The notes: generated by a model from the letters alone, not told the origin. 64,000 bases of DNA from Betaproteobacteria bacterium (GCA_013289985.1 JABCYW010000011.1:1-64000), one strand, 5' to 3'. Positions 9,653 through 22,434 are shown, numbered from the stretch's first letter. Numbers and translations: made by a program.

Positions 9653-10501
9653 TCAGCGCCCGCGCCACTGCGTCTGGCAGGCGATCCACAGCTTGCGGAT
9701 CGGCGTCAGCGAGATGCGCTGGTGCAGCACCTGGAAGCCGCCGGCCTCCACCTCGCGCAGCAGGCGGCGGTAGATGTTGCCCACCATGAGCGCCGGCACC
9801 TGGGTCTTGCGATCCTCGGGCGGGAGCAGCGCCAGGGCCTCGTCGTAGAGGCGGTGCGCGCGCTCGGCCTGGAACCGCATCAACGCGGTGAAGCGCTCGC
9901 TGTAGCCCCAGGGCGCGTCGCGCTTGAGGATCTCGGCGGCCTTCACGTCGAACTGCTGCAGTTCGGAGATCGGGATGTAGATGCGGCCGCGGCGCGCGTC
10001 GTCGCCGACGTCGCGGATGATGTTGGTGAGCTGCATGGCGAGCCCCAGGCGGTGCGCGAACGTGACCGTCTGCGCCTGGCTGCGGCCCATGATGTTGCTG
10101 GCCACCTCGCCCACGATGCCCGCCACCAGGTGGCAGTACTTCTGCAGGCCGGGATAGTCGAGGAAGCGCGACTGCTCCAAGTCCGTCTGGCAGCCCGCGA
10201 TGACCGCGTGCAGGTGGTCGGCGCGCACGCCGTAGTTGCCCGCATGCGGCATCAAGGCCTTCATCACCGGGTGCGTGGGCCGGCCCGCGAAGGCGGCGTC
10301 CACCTCGCGCCGCCACCAGTCGAGCTTGGTCGCGGCCACGCCCGGATCCTGCACGTCGTCGGCCACGTCGTCCACCTCGCGGCAGAACGCATAGAACGCG
10401 GTCATGGCCGCGCGGCGCGCGGGCGGCAGGAACATGAAGGCGTAGTAGAACGACGAGCCGCTCTTCTGCGCCTTGTCCTGGACGTATTGTTCGGGCGTCA
10501 T
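9653..10501 (-). CDS. hpnD: Presqualene diphosphate synthase
   Basis: 282 aa, trans-isoprenyl diphosphate synthase (squalene/phytoene synthase) fold. The two Asp-rich Mg-diphosphate motifs are visible as DDVADD at about residue 42 and NIIRDVGDD at about 170. It joins two farnesyl diphosphates into presqualene diphosphate. The ATG at 10501 overlaps the hpnC stop by 4 nt (ATGA), a typical coupled operon junction. The MTPEQYVQDKAQKSGSSFYYAF start is characteristic of HpnD. Confidence 0.92.
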   Translation of the reverse strand: MTPEQYVQDKAQKSGSSFYYAFMFLPPARRAAMTAFYAFCREVDDVADDVQDPGVAATKLDWWRREVDAAFAGRPTHPVMKALMPHAGNYGVRADHLHAVIAGCQTDLEQSRFLDYPGLQKYCHLVAGIVGEVASNIMGRSQAQTVTFAHRLGLAMQLTNIIRDVGDDARRGRIYIPISELQQFDVKAAEILKRDAPWGYSERFTALMRFQAERAHRLYDEALALLPPEDRKTQVPALMVGNIYRRLLREVEAGGFQVLHQRISLTPIRKLWIACQTQWRGR

Positions 10502-11349
10502 GCGGGGCGCTTGGAGTCGGGAAGGGAAGGGCGCATCGTCAGGGCGCGGGCGCCTACGACCAGATGGTCGATGCCATTCAGTCGTGGCCGGCGGGCAAAG
10601 CTCGCAAAGTTCATGCCGTCGATTTTCGCAAGAATTCGGAGACCGCCCTGGACGACCACGCGAAGTTCCCAGCCGACGCGCCCCGGGACGTCGAGCGCGA
10701 TCGGCGCACCCTCGCGCATCAGGCCTTCGGCCCACGCGCACAAGTCGCGCACCAGCGCGCGCGACGCGTCCGCGTGCGGGGACCGCAGGCAGTCCTCCAC
10801 GGTGGTGCCGTGCGCCTGCGCGTCGGCCAGTGGCACGTAGCGGCGTCCGCGGGGGACGTCGACGCTCAGGTCCTGCCAGAAGTTGATCAGCTGCAGCGCC
10901 GAGCACACGGCGTCGCTGCGCCGCAGGAGCACGGGATCGTCGAGGCCGTGCAGGTGCAGCAGCAGCCGGCCGATCGGGTTGGCCGAGCGACTGCAGTAGT
11001 GCAGCAGCGCGGCGCGGTCGACGTAGCCGGCGTGGCGGGTGTCCTCCTCGAAGGCGTCCAGCAGCGCGGCCAGCAGGGGCACGGGCAGGCGGTGGCGCGC
11101 GATCATCGCGGCGAGCGGACCGAACACGCCGGCCCAGCGACCGGAGCCGGCACGGCCGGTGGCGGCGTGCAGCAGGTCGGCGCGGTAGTGCGCCAGCAGC
11201 GCCTGGCGCTCGGCGGCAGGCGCGTCGCCCTCGTCGGCGATGTCGTCGGCCGTGCGGGCGAACCAGTAGATGGCGCGCACGGCCGGACGCAGCCCGGGCG
11301 GGCACAGCCACGAGGCGACGGGGAAGTTTTCGTAGTGTTCGACGCTCAC
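10498..11349 (-). CDS. hpnC: Hydroxysqualene synthase
   Basis: 283 aa with a GTG start. Same fold as HpnD, with motifs ARTADDIADEGD and NFWQDLSVDV, and the HpnC-typical start MSVEHYENFPVASWLCP. It converts presqualene diphosphate to hydroxysqualene. It is the first gene of hpnC-hpnD-hpnE(-iclR), divergent from the RND efflux genes with a 135-nt shared intergenic region. No squalene-hopene cyclase gene is in the window, so whether the end product is hopanoid or free squalene cannot be told here. Confidence 0.92.
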   Translation of the reverse strand: MSVEHYENFPVASWLCPPGLRPAVRAIYWFARTADDIADEGDAPAAERQALLAHYRADLLHAATGRAGSGRWAGVFGPLAAMIARHRLPVPLLAALLDAFEEDTRHAGYVDRAALLHYCSRSANPIGRLLLHLHGLDDPVLLRRSDAVCSALQLINFWQDLSVDVPRGRRYVPLADAQAHGTTVEDCLRSPHADASRALVRDLCAWAEGLMREGAPIALDVPGRVGWELRVVVQGGLRILAKIDGMNFASFARRPRLNGIDHLVVGARALTMRPSLPDSKRPA

Positions 11350-11420
11350 AGGCGGCGAATTGTGCCCGTGCGCAATGACGGCGTCCTGCAGGTTTCGCGA
11401 CGGTTGGTGCCGGTGGTGGA

Positions 11421-11449
11421 TTGACGAGTTGGCCGACTGTTCGTATATT
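11421..11449 (+). promoter_or_regulatory. Sigma-70 promoter of the RND efflux operon
   Basis: TTGACG (11421-11426), a 17-nt spacer and TATATT (11444-11449) form a near-consensus promoter. It reads toward the adaptor gene starting at 11485, giving a leader of about 30 nt. Confidence 0.75.
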
Positions 11450-11453
11450 ACTG

Positions 11454-11467
11454 ACTGACCGGTCAGT
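11454..11467. promoter_or_regulatory. TetR-type operator palindrome at the RND promoter
   Basis: ACTGACCGGTCAGT is a perfect 14-nt palindrome lying at the predicted transcription start of the efflux operon. Palindromes of this form are typical TetR/AcrR-family operators of efflux genes. Binding there would block open-complex formation or promoter escape. No TetR gene is adjacent. Confidence 0.6.
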
Positions 11468-11484
11468 AACTACGAGCTCCACCC

Positions 11485-12618
11485 ATGCGCCATTCCCGTT
11501 CGCCCCACTTCCTTCCGACCCGATCGCGTGCCCTGACGGCGTTGCCCCTGGGCCTGTCGCTCGTCGCGACCCTGGCCCTGGTCGCCTGCGGCAAGGAGCC
11601 CGCCACGGCCGAGCCGGTGCGCGCGGTGCGCACGCTGACGGTCGGCCAGCTGTCGGGCGCCACTACCCGCGACTATGCGGCCGAGGTGCACGCCCGAGTC
11701 GAGTCCAAGCTGGCGTTCCGCGTCGGCGGCAAGGTCACGCAGCGTCCGGTGAACCTGGGCGACCGCGTCAAGGCCGGCCAGGCGCTGGCCCAGGTCGATC
11801 CGGCCGACCTGCGCTTCGGCCAGGACGCGGCGCGCGCCGGCCTCGCCGCGGCCCAGGTCAACTACGAGCAGACCGCCATCGACTTCAAGCGCTACGAGGA
11901 CCTGCGCGCGCAGGGCTTCATCAGCGCCGCCGACCTCGAGCGCCGCAACAGCGGGCTGCAGGCCGCCAAGGCACAGTTCGACCAGGCCCGCGCACAGGCC
12001 GGCATGCAGACCAACCAGGCCGCCTACGCGGCGCTCACGGCCGATGCCCCGGGCGTCATCACCGCGGTCTACGCCGACGCTGGCGCCGTGGTGGCCGCGG
12101 GCACCCCGGTGGTCAGCCTGGCACACGACGGCCCGCGCGACGTGGTCTTCGCGGTGCCGGAAGACCAGTTGCCCATCTTCCGCAGGCTGCAGGGCAAGGC
12201 CGGCGGCGTCAGCGTGACCCTGTGGGGCGGCGATGCGGCGATCCCGGCGACCATCCGCGAGGTGGCCGCGGCCGCCGACCCGGCGTCGCGCACGTTCCAG
12301 GTCAAGGCCGACGTGCCGGCCGGCGCCGCCGAGCTGGGCCAGACGGCCACCGTGCACGTCGAGCTCGCGCCGGCCGACGGCAAGCTGCGCCTGCCGCTGC
12401 AGGCGGTGACCGGCAACGGCAACCAGAGCCACGTGTGGATCCTCGACAAGGCCACGATGAAGGTGCGCGAGCAGCCGGTGGTGGTGCTGCGCCCCGAAGG
12501 CGACAGCCTGGTGCTGGATGGCGGGCTGAAGGCGGGCGACACGGTGGTGACCGCCGGCGCGCACGCGCTGTCGCCCGACCAGCAGGTGACCCTGTACGTC
12601 GAACCCTCGAAGCGCTGA
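11485..12618 (+). CDS. RND efflux periplasmic adaptor (lipoprotein, HlyD/MFP family)
   Basis: 377 aa. A lipoprotein signal peptide ends in the lipobox LVAC at about residue 34, so the mature protein is anchored to a membrane on the periplasmic side. The body shows the usual hairpin/lipoyl/beta-barrel order: a lipoyl half-motif (VESKLAFRVGGKVTQRPVNLGDRVKAGQ), a coiled-coil hairpin, and a C-terminal membrane-proximal domain. It links the RND pump downstream to an outer-membrane channel, and no channel gene is present here. The operon has a strong promoter with a TetR-like operator. Substrates cannot be inferred. Confidence 0.92.
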   Translation: MRHSRSPHFLPTRSRALTALPLGLSLVATLALVACGKEPATAEPVRAVRTLTVGQLSGATTRDYAAEVHARVESKLAFRVGGKVTQRPVNLGDRVKAGQALAQVDPADLRFGQDAARAGLAAAQVNYEQTAIDFKRYEDLRAQGFISAADLERRNSGLQAAKAQFDQARAQAGMQTNQAAYAALTADAPGVITAVYADAGAVVAAGTPVVSLAHDGPRDVVFAVPEDQLPIFRRLQGKAGGVSVTLWGGDAAIPATIREVAAAADPASRTFQVKADVPAGAAELGQTATVHVELAPADGKLRLPLQAVTGNGNQSHVWILDKATMKVREQPVVVLRPEGDSLVLDGGLKAGDTVVTAGAHALSPDQQVTLYVEPSKR

Positions 12619-12627
12619 AGGCCCGCC

Positions 12628-15600
12628 GTGAGCATCGAACAAACGACGACCGCCGAGGTCGAGGGCGGCCGCTTCAACATCTCGCGCTGGGCCCTCCAGC
12701 ATCCCGCGCTGACGCGCTACCTGATGATCGTGCTGATGATCCTGGGCCTGGCCGCGTACTTCCAGCTGGGCCAGGACGAGGATCCGCCGTTCACCTTCCG
12801 CGCGATGGTGGTGCAGGCCTACTGGCCGGGCGCCAGCGCGCACGACATGGCCGAACAGGTCACCGACAAGATCGAGCGCACGCTGCAGGAGGTGCCGTAC
12901 TCCGACAAGATCCGCAGCTACACGAAGCCGGGCGAGTCGCTCACGATCCTGCAGCTGGCCGACTGGTCGCCGGGCCACGAGGTGCCCAACACCTGGTACC
13001 AGGCGCGCAAGAAGATCGGCGACATGCGTTCCACGTTGCCGCAGGGCGTGATCGGCCCGTTCTTCAACGACGAGTTCGGCGACGTCTACGGCTCCATCTA
13101 CGCGCTGTCGGCCGACGGCTTCTCCGACGAGGAACTGCGCGTGCGCGCCGAGGACATCCGCTCGCAGCTGCTGCGCGTGCACGACGTGGCCAAGGTGGAG
13201 CTGTTCGGCGTGCAGTCGCAGAAGATCTGGGTGGAGCTGTCGCAGAAGCGCGCCGCCGAGATGGGCGTCGACGTCAACGCCGTCATCACCCAGCTCAACG
13301 CGCAGAACGCGGTGCAGGGCTCGGGCGTGGTGGACGCCGGCACGCAGAACGTGCAGGTGCGCGTGGCCGGCGCGTTCCAGTCGGTGGACGCGATCCGCGC
13401 GCTGCCGATCCGCGTGGTCAACCCGGCCTCGGGCCAGGCGACGAGCATCAAGCTGGGCGACATCGCCGACGTCAAGCGCGGCTACTCCGACCCGCCGGAC
13501 GTGAAGGTGCGCGCCAACGGCAAGCAGGTGGTGGCCATCGGGATCTCCATGGCCAAGGGCGGCGACATCATCGCGCTGGGCAAGGGCCTGCAGGCGCAGG
13601 TGGCCGAGGTGCGCAGGCAGCTGCCGGTGGGCATGGAGCTCACGCAGGTGCAGGACCAGCCGCAGGCCGTGAGCCGCTCGGTGGGCGAGTTCGTGCGCGT
13701 GCTGATCGAGGCCATCGTGATCGTGCTGCTGGTCAGCTTCGTGAGCCTGGGCCTGCACTTCAACCCGATCCGCATCGACATCTGGCCGGGCCTGGTCGTG
13801 GCCATCACGATCCCGCTGGTGCTGGCGATCACCTTCGTCACCATGTACTACTGGGGCGTCGGGCTGCACAAGATATCGCTGGGCTCGCTGATCATCGCGC
13901 TGGGGCTGCTGGTGGACGACGCCATCATCGCGGTGGAGATGATGGTGCGAAAGCTGGAGGAGGGCTACTCGAAGGAGCGCGCCGCCACGTTCGCCTACGA
14001 GGTGACGTCCATGCCCATGCTCACGGGCACGCTGATCACGGCCGCGGGCTTCCTGCCCATCGGCCTGGCCAAGTCGATGACCGGCGAGTACACCTTCGCC
14101 ATCTTCGCGGTGACCTCGGCGGCGCTGCTGATCTCGTGGGGCGTGTCGGTGTACTTCGTGCCCTACCTGGGCGCGCGCCTGCTGCACACGCGGGTGAAGG
14201 CGCACGAGCCGGACGGCAGCATCTCCACCCAGCCGCACGAGACCTTCGACTCGCCGTTCTACGCGCGCTTCCGCCGCGTGATCGCGTGGTGCCTGTCGCA
14301 CCGCTGGATCACCATCGGGGCCACGATCGCCACCTTCGTGCTGGGCCTGGTGGGCATGGGCCTCGTGCAGCAGCAGTTCTTCCCCGACTCGAGCCGGCCC
14401 GAGATCCTGGTCGACCTCTGGCTGCCCGAGGGCGCCACGATCAAGCAGAGCGAGGAGGCGGCCAAGCGCTTCGAGGCGCGCCTGCTCAAGGAACCGGGCG
14501 TGAAGGCGGTCACCACGTGGGTGGGCAGCGGCACGCCGCGGTTCTACCTGCCGATGGACCAGGTTTTCCCGCAGAGCAACGTGAGCGAGGCCATCGTCGA
14601 GCCCGTCGACCTGAAGGTGCGCGAGAGCCTGCGCAAGAAGCTGCCGGCCATGATGGCCGCCGAGTTTCCCGAGCTGCGCACGCGCGTGAAGCTGCTGCCC
14701 AACGGGCCGCCGGTGCCGTACCCGGTGCAGTTCCGCGTGATGGGGCCCGACTCCGACCAGGTGCGCAAGTGGGGCGACGAGGCCAAGGCGGTGCTGCGCG
14801 CCAACGCGCACATGCGCGGCGTCAACGACAACTGGAACGAGAACGTGCTGGCGATGCGCCTGGCCGTCGACCAGGACAAGGCGCGCGCGCTGGGCGTGAG
14901 CACGCAGGCGATCGCGCAGGCGACGCAGACCCAGTTCTCGGGCTCCACCATCGGCCAGTACCGCGAGGGCGACCAGCTGATCGACATCGTGCTGCGCCAG
15001 CCGCTGGCCGAGCGCGACGCCGTCACCGACCTCGCCAGCGCCTACGTGGCCACCAGCAACGGCACGGTGGTGCCGCTCGCCCAGGTGGCGAAGCTGTCGC
15101 TCGGCTGGGAGCCGGGCGTGCTGTGGCGCGAGGGCCGCAGCTACGCGGTCACGGTGCAGGGCGACGTCGTCGAGGGCATGCAGGGCCCGACGGTCACCGA
15201 CGAGCTGTGGGGCAAGGGCGACACGGTCGGGCCGCTGCGGGCGCTGATGAAGAAGATGCCGCCGGGCTACCAGATCCAGGTGGCCGGCGCGGTGGAGGAG
15301 GCGTCGAAGGGGCAGGGCGCGATCGCGGCCGGCGTGCCGGTGATGCTGTTCATCATCTTCACGCTGCTGATGCTGCAGCTGCACAGCTTCTCGCGCGCGG
15401 TGCTGGTGTTCCTCACCGGCCCGCTGGGCGTGGCCGGCGCCGCCGCGGCGCTGCTGGCGCTCAACCGGCCGTTCGGCTTCGTGGCGCTGCTGGGCGTGAT
15501 CGCGCTGATGGGCATGATCATGCGCAACTCGGTGATCCTGATCGACCAGATCGAGCAGGATCGCAGCCACGGCGTGCCGGCCTGGAACGCCATCATCGAG

Positions 15601-15801
15601 TCGGTGGTGCGCCGGTTCCGGCCCATCGTGCTGACCGCCGCGGCGGCCGTGCTGGCCATGATCCCGCTGTCCGAGAGCGAGTTCTGGGGCCCGATGGCGG
15701 TGGCCATCATGGGCGGGCTGGTGATCGCCACCGCGCTGACCCTGCTCGCGCTGCCCGCCATGTACGCGGCGTGGTTCAGGGTTCACCCGGAGCCGAAGTA
15801 A
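12628..15801 (+). CDS. RND multidrug efflux permease (AcrB/MdtB-like)
   Basis: 1057 aa starting with GTG 9 nt after the adaptor gene. It shows the two-fold RND plan: TM1 near residues 30-50, a large periplasmic loop, six helices including the TM4 proton-relay motif GLLVDDAIIAVE, then the second repeat with GMIMRNSVILIDQIEQ. Substrate export is proton-driven from the periplasm or inner leaflet. The QDEDPPFTFRAM stretch after TM1 is typical of the drug and metabolite (not heavy-metal) branch. It is paired only with the adaptor above; an outer-membrane partner must be encoded elsewhere. Confidence 0.94.
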   Translation: MSIEQTTTAEVEGGRFNISRWALQHPALTRYLMIVLMILGLAAYFQLGQDEDPPFTFRAMVVQAYWPGASAHDMAEQVTDKIERTLQEVPYSDKIRSYTKPGESLTILQLADWSPGHEVPNTWYQARKKIGDMRSTLPQGVIGPFFNDEFGDVYGSIYALSADGFSDEELRVRAEDIRSQLLRVHDVAKVELFGVQSQKIWVELSQKRAAEMGVDVNAVITQLNAQNAVQGSGVVDAGTQNVQVRVAGAFQSVDAIRALPIRVVNPASGQATSIKLGDIADVKRGYSDPPDVKVRANGKQVVAIGISMAKGGDIIALGKGLQAQVAEVRRQLPVGMELTQVQDQPQAVSRSVGEFVRVLIEAIVIVLLVSFVSLGLHFNPIRIDIWPGLVVAITIPLVLAITFVTMYYWGVGLHKISLGSLIIALGLLVDDAIIAVEMMVRKLEEGYSKERAATFAYEVTSMPMLTGTLITAAGFLPIGLAKSMTGEYTFAIFAVTSAALLISWGVSVYFVPYLGARLLHTRVKAHEPDGSISTQPHETFDSPFYARFRRVIAWCLSHRWITIGATIATFVLGLVGMGLVQQQFFPDSSRPEILVDLWLPEGATIKQSEEAAKRFEARLLKEPGVKAVTTWVGSGTPRFYLPMDQVFPQSNVSEAIVEPVDLKVRESLRKKLPAMMAAEFPELRTRVKLLPNGPPVPYPVQFRVMGPDSDQVRKWGDEAKAVLRANAHMRGVNDNWNENVLAMRLAVDQDKARALGVSTQAIAQATQTQFSGSTIGQYREGDQLIDIVLRQPLAERDAVTDLASAYVATSNGTVVPLAQVAKLSLGWEPGVLWREGRSYAVTVQGDVVEGMQGPTVTDELWGKGDTVGPLRALMKKMPPGYQIQVAGAVEEASKGQGAIAAGVPVMLFIIFTLLMLQLHSFSRAVLVFLTGPLGVAGAAAALLALNRPFGFVALLGVIALMGMIMRNSVILIDQIEQDRSHGVPAWNAIIESVVRRFRPIVLTAAAAVLAMIPLSESEFWGPMAVAIMGGLVIATALTLLALPAMYAAWFRVHPEPK

Positions 15802-15823
15802 GGGCGAGGGCCTTTCCTGCGGC

Positions 15824-15829
15824 TACAAT
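15824..15829 (+). promoter_or_regulatory. Possible -10 element of the tRNA-Leu/tig transcript
   Basis: TACAAT in the context GGCTACAATCCC lies about 63 nt before tRNA-Leu. A convincing -35 box is not visible at the right distance, so this is tentative. Confidence 0.3.
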
Positions 15830-15891
15830 CCCGGGTTCACCGGAAAGCGGGGGGTTGCGTTTCAATCCTGTCCCCAGCTCTGGATCACGAA

Positions 15892-15978
15892 GCGCGGGTG
15901 GCGAAATTGGTAGACGCACCAGGTTTAGGTCCTGACGCCTTCACCGGCGTGCGGGTTCGAGTCCCGCCCCGCGCACCA
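15892..15978 (+). tRNA. tRNA-Leu (anticodon TAG)
   Basis: 87 nt with the long variable arm of class II tRNAs. The acceptor arms GCGCGGG and CCCGCGC pair fully, the anticodon loop reads TTTAGGT, the T arm has GGTTCGAGTCC and CCA is encoded. It lies 25 nt before the tig start codon. Confidence 0.97.
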
Positions 15979-16003
15979 GAATTTGCGAACCAAGAGTCCC
16001 ATC

Positions 16004-17311
16004 ATGGCAGTTAACGTAGAAACCCTCGACAAGCTCGAACGCCGCATCTCGCTGAGCCTCCCGGCCGACGAGATCAACAAGGAAGTCGAGACCCGCCTCA
16101 AGAAGCTGTCCCGCACTGTCAAGGCCGACGGGTTCCGCCCGGGCAAGGTGCCGATGTCTGTCGTGGCGCAGCGCTATGGCTACCAGGTGCAGTACGAGGT
16201 GATGAACGACAAGCTGGGCAACGCGTTCAACGCCGCCGCCAACGAGGCCAAGCTCCGCGTCGCCGGCACGCCGCGCATCGCCGAGAAGGAACAGTCGGCC
16301 GAGGGCGCGATGGAATTCGACGCCACCTTCGAGGTCTATCCCGAAGTGGTCATCGGCGACCTCGCGGCCGCCGAAGTGGAACGCGTCACCACCAGCGTCG
16401 ACGACGCCGCCATCGACAAGACCGTTGACATCCTGCGCAAGCAGCGCCGCACGTTCGCCCAGCGCCCGGCCGCCGAAGGCGCCGCCGCCGGCGACCGCGT
16501 CACGATCGACTTCGAAGGCAAGATCGACGGCGAGCCGTTCGACGGCGGCAAGGCCGAGGCCTTCCAGTTCCTGGTCGGCGAAGGCCAGATGCTGGAGCAG
16601 TTCGACCAGGCCGTGCGCAGCATGAAGGTGGGCGAGTCCAAGACCTTCCCGCTGCAGTTCCCCGCCGACTACCACGGCGCCGACGTGGCCGGCCGCGAGG
16701 CCGACTTCCTCGTCACCATGAAGAAGATCGAGGCGCAGCACCTCCCGGAAGTCGACGACGGCTTCGCGAAGTCGCTGGGCATCGCCGAAGGCACGGTCGA
16801 GGGCCTGCGCGCCGACGTGCGCAAGAACCTCGAGCGCGAGGTGAAGTTCCGCGTGCTGGCCAAGAACAAGGCCGCCGCCATGGAAGCCCTGGCCGCCACC
16901 GCCACGCTGGACCTGCCCAAGGCCCTGGTGCAGGGCGAGACCGAGCGCCTGGTCAACGGCGCCCGCGAGGACCTGAAGCAGCGCGGCGTCAAGGATGCCG
17001 ACAAGGCGCCGATCCCGGCCGAGATCTTCGTGCCGCAGGCCGAGCGCCGCGTGCGCCTGGGCCTGGTCGTGGCCGAGCTGGTGCGCGCCAACAACCTGCA
17101 GGCCAAGCCCGAGCAGCTCCAGGCGCACATCGAGGAGATGTCGCAGAGCTACGAGAAGCCGGTGGAAGTGCAGCGCTGGTACCTGTCCGACCGGTCGCGC
17201 ATGGCCGAGGTCGAGGCCATCGTGGTCGAGAACAACGTCACCGAGTTCGTGCTGTCCAGGGCCAAGGTCACGGACAAGGAACTGCCGTTCGACTCGCTGA
17301 TGACGGCCTGA
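16004..17311 (+). CDS. tig: Trigger factor, ribosome-associated chaperone and prolyl isomerase
   Basis: 435 aa from the ATG at 16004; seven extra codons upstream would run into the end of the tRNA. The ribosome-binding N-terminal domain has the signature region KTVKADGFRPGKVP (read here as RTVKADGFRPGKVPMSVV), the FKBP-type isomerase domain spans about residues 160-245 (GDRVTIDFEGKIDGEPFDGG), and a helical C-terminal chaperone domain follows. It shields nascent chains at the exit tunnel. tig-clpP-clpX-lon is a classic proteobacterial cluster. Confidence 0.97.
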   Translation: MAVNVETLDKLERRISLSLPADEINKEVETRLKKLSRTVKADGFRPGKVPMSVVAQRYGYQVQYEVMNDKLGNAFNAAANEAKLRVAGTPRIAEKEQSAEGAMEFDATFEVYPEVVIGDLAAAEVERVTTSVDDAAIDKTVDILRKQRRTFAQRPAAEGAAAGDRVTIDFEGKIDGEPFDGGKAEAFQFLVGEGQMLEQFDQAVRSMKVGESKTFPLQFPADYHGADVAGREADFLVTMKKIEAQHLPEVDDGFAKSLGIAEGTVEGLRADVRKNLEREVKFRVLAKNKAAAMEALAATATLDLPKALVQGETERLVNGAREDLKQRGVKDADKAPIPAEIFVPQAERRVRLGLVVAELVRANNLQAKPEQLQAHIEEMSQSYEKPVEVQRWYLSDRSRMAEVEAIVVENNVTEFVLSRAKVTDKELPFDSLMTA

Positions 17312-17372
17312 TCCGTCCACGGCTCCGCCTCGAACGCCCGGCTCCGCCGGGCGTTGCCGCTTCATGGCCCCG

Positions 17373-17400
17373 CTTGCAATGCCGGGAACAGGCGCCATCT
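17373..17400 (+). promoter_or_regulatory. Possible sigma-32 promoter of clpP
   Basis: CTTGCAA (17373-17379), 13 nt, then CGCCATCT (17393-17400) resembles the heat-shock pattern CTTGAAA-N11-16-CCCATNT. It lies about 85 nt before clpP, a gene that is usually heat induced. An alternative sigma-70 -10 (CATAAT) lies about 60 nt before the gene. Both are tentative. Confidence 0.35.
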
Positions 17401-17482
17401 CCCGACGGTGGGGTCGCGCGCGAAGCGACATAATGGTCTCCACAGACCCATCCAGCAACGAGACACGGGATATACATCCTCC

Positions 17483-18091
17483 ATGAGCGCACTTGAAACG
17501 CAGGCCCTGGGCATGGTGCCCATGGTCATCGAGACCTCCGGCCGCGGCGAACGCGCCTACGACATCTATTCGCGCCTGCTGCGCGAGCGCATCATCTTCC
17601 TGGTGGGCCCGGTCAACGACCACTCGGCCAACCTGGTCGTGGCCCAGCTGCTGTTCCTGGAGAGCGAGAACCCGGACAAGGACATCTCGCTGTACATCAA
17701 TTCGCCGGGCGGCAGCGTCAGCGCGGGCATGTCGATCTTCGACACGATGAACTTCATCAAGCCCAACGTCTCCACGCTGTGCATCGGCCTGGCCGCCAGC
17801 ATGGGCGCGTTCCTGCTGGCCGCCGGCGAGAAGGGCAAGCGCCTTTCGCTGCCCAATTCGAAGATCATGATCCACCAGCCGCTGGGCGGCATGCAGGGCC
17901 AGGCCACCGACATCGAGATCCACGCCCGCGAGATCCTCAAGACCCGCGAGCAGATGAACCGTATCACGGCCGAGCGCACGGGCCAGCCGCTCGAAAAGGT
18001 GGAGAAGGACACCGAGCGCGACTATTTCATGTCCGCCGAGGAAGCCAAGACCTATGGGCTGGTGGACCAGGTGGTCGCCAACCGCGGCTGA
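17483..18091 (+). CDS. clpP: ATP-dependent Clp protease proteolytic subunit
   Basis: 202 aa serine peptidase forming a tetradecameric chamber. The nucleophile Ser sits in [11 protein letters not shown] near residue 110 and the catalytic His in IMIHQPLGG near residue 135; the ERD aspartate follows near 184. The start ATG at 17483 was chosen for its match to known ClpP N-termini (a short propeptide [17 protein letters not shown]). It works with ClpX encoded 79 nt downstream. Confidence 0.97.
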   Translation: MSALETQALGMVPMVIETSGRGERAYDIYSRLLRERIIFLVGPVNDHSANLVVAQLLFLESENPDKDISLYINSPGGSVSAGMSIFDTMNFIKPNVSTLCIGLAASMGAFLLAAGEKGKRLSLPNSKIMIHQPLGGMQGQATDIEIHAREILKTREQMNRITAERTGQPLEKVEKDTERDYFMSAEEAKTYGLVDQVVANRG

Positions 18092-18170
18092 CGGCCCCGG
18101 CCAGGCCGAGGCCGGCTTGGTCTATCATTGATCGACATTTTTCACATTTCAGCGAGTTTGAAGCACGTCC

Positions 18171-19439
<1,269 letters not shown>

Positions 19440-19498
19440 TCTCGCTGAAAGTCCTGCGGCAATCACGCAGCATCGGGTTGGCATCTTGTAAATGAATG

Positions 19499-19521
19499 CT
19501 CGGGCCGCATCTGGGCCCGAG
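19499..19521 (+). promoter_or_regulatory. Hairpin in the lon 5' leader
   Basis: CTCGGGCC pairs with GGCCCGAG around a 7-nt loop, ending just before the lon ribosome site (GAAAGAGAGG). It might be a weak intrinsic terminator lacking a T-tract or a structure that modulates lon translation. Confidence 0.35.
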
Positions 19522-19539
19522 AAAGAGAGGTTTCCCCCC

Positions 19540-21972
<2,433 letters not shown>

Positions 21973-21988
21973 TCTCGGGTTAGAATGC

Positions 21989-22025
21989 GCGCCCGGGCTT
22001 CGCAAGAGGCCCGGGCGCAGTTTTT
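21989..22025 (+). terminator. Intrinsic terminator of lon
   Basis: A 10-bp perfect stem (GCGCCCGGGC with GCCCGGGCGC) closes a 10-nt loop, with AGTTTTT after it. It starts 17 nt after the lon stop codon. Confidence 0.85.
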
Positions 22026-22072
22026 CCGGCCTTCGAATCAGCGCCGCGCAAATCTGACTGAATCAGTTGGGC

Positions 22073-22100
22073 TTGCAAGGAGTGAACGAATCGGTATAAA
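22073..22100 (+). promoter_or_regulatory. Sigma-70 promoter of the tRNA-Gly/tRNA-Cys unit
   Basis: TTGCAA (22073-22078) and TATAAA (22095-22100) are separated by 16 nt. They lie about 75 nt before tRNA-Gly, downstream of the lon terminator. Confidence 0.65.
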
Positions 22101-22175
22101 CTGCTAGCTTCAGCAAGACGACGAAAACTTCTAACGCAAAACGTTATCGAAGACGAGTCGACAGGTTGAACCCCT

Positions 22176-22251
<76 letters not shown>

Positions 22252-22260
22252 GGTCATTTG

Positions 22261-22289
22261 AAAAAGGGAAGCTCCGGCTTCCCTTTTTT
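22261..22289 (+). terminator. Intrinsic terminator after tRNA-Gly
   Basis: AAGGGAAGC and GCTTCCCTT form a stem around TCCG, followed by a T-run. Its position before tRNA-Cys suggests partial read-through or a processing signal. Confidence 0.75.
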
Positions 22290-22338
22290 GTCAGAATCGG
22301 CGGTTCTGGCAGGCCTCTCCGGTCGGCCAGCCGCCAGC

Positions 22339-22412
22339 GGCGCGATAGCAAATCGGTTATGCAACGGATTGCAAATCCGTCTAGCCCAGTTCGACTCTGG
22401 GTCGCGCCTCCA
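22339..22412 (+). tRNA. tRNA-Cys (anticodon GCA)
   Basis: 74 nt cloverleaf with encoded CCA. The acceptor GGCGCGA pairs with TCGCGCC, the anticodon loop contains TTGCAAA, and the T arm is CCCAGTTCGACTCTGGG. Confidence 0.97.
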
Positions 22413-22434
22413 GAACACTGCTGCCAAGCAACAC

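Noticed and set aside
11470-15786. Minus-strand ORF of about 1400 codons antisense to the RND genes
   Set aside because: It has His/Arg/Asp-rich, repeat-like composition typical of antisense shadows in high-GC genes, and no ribosome site.
11421-15935. Very long plus-strand ORF of about 1500 codons across the RND genes
   Set aside because: It is in a different frame from the adaptor and pump, is extremely Arg/Gly/Ala-rich with no domain, and ends inside tRNA-Leu. It is a GC-skew shadow.
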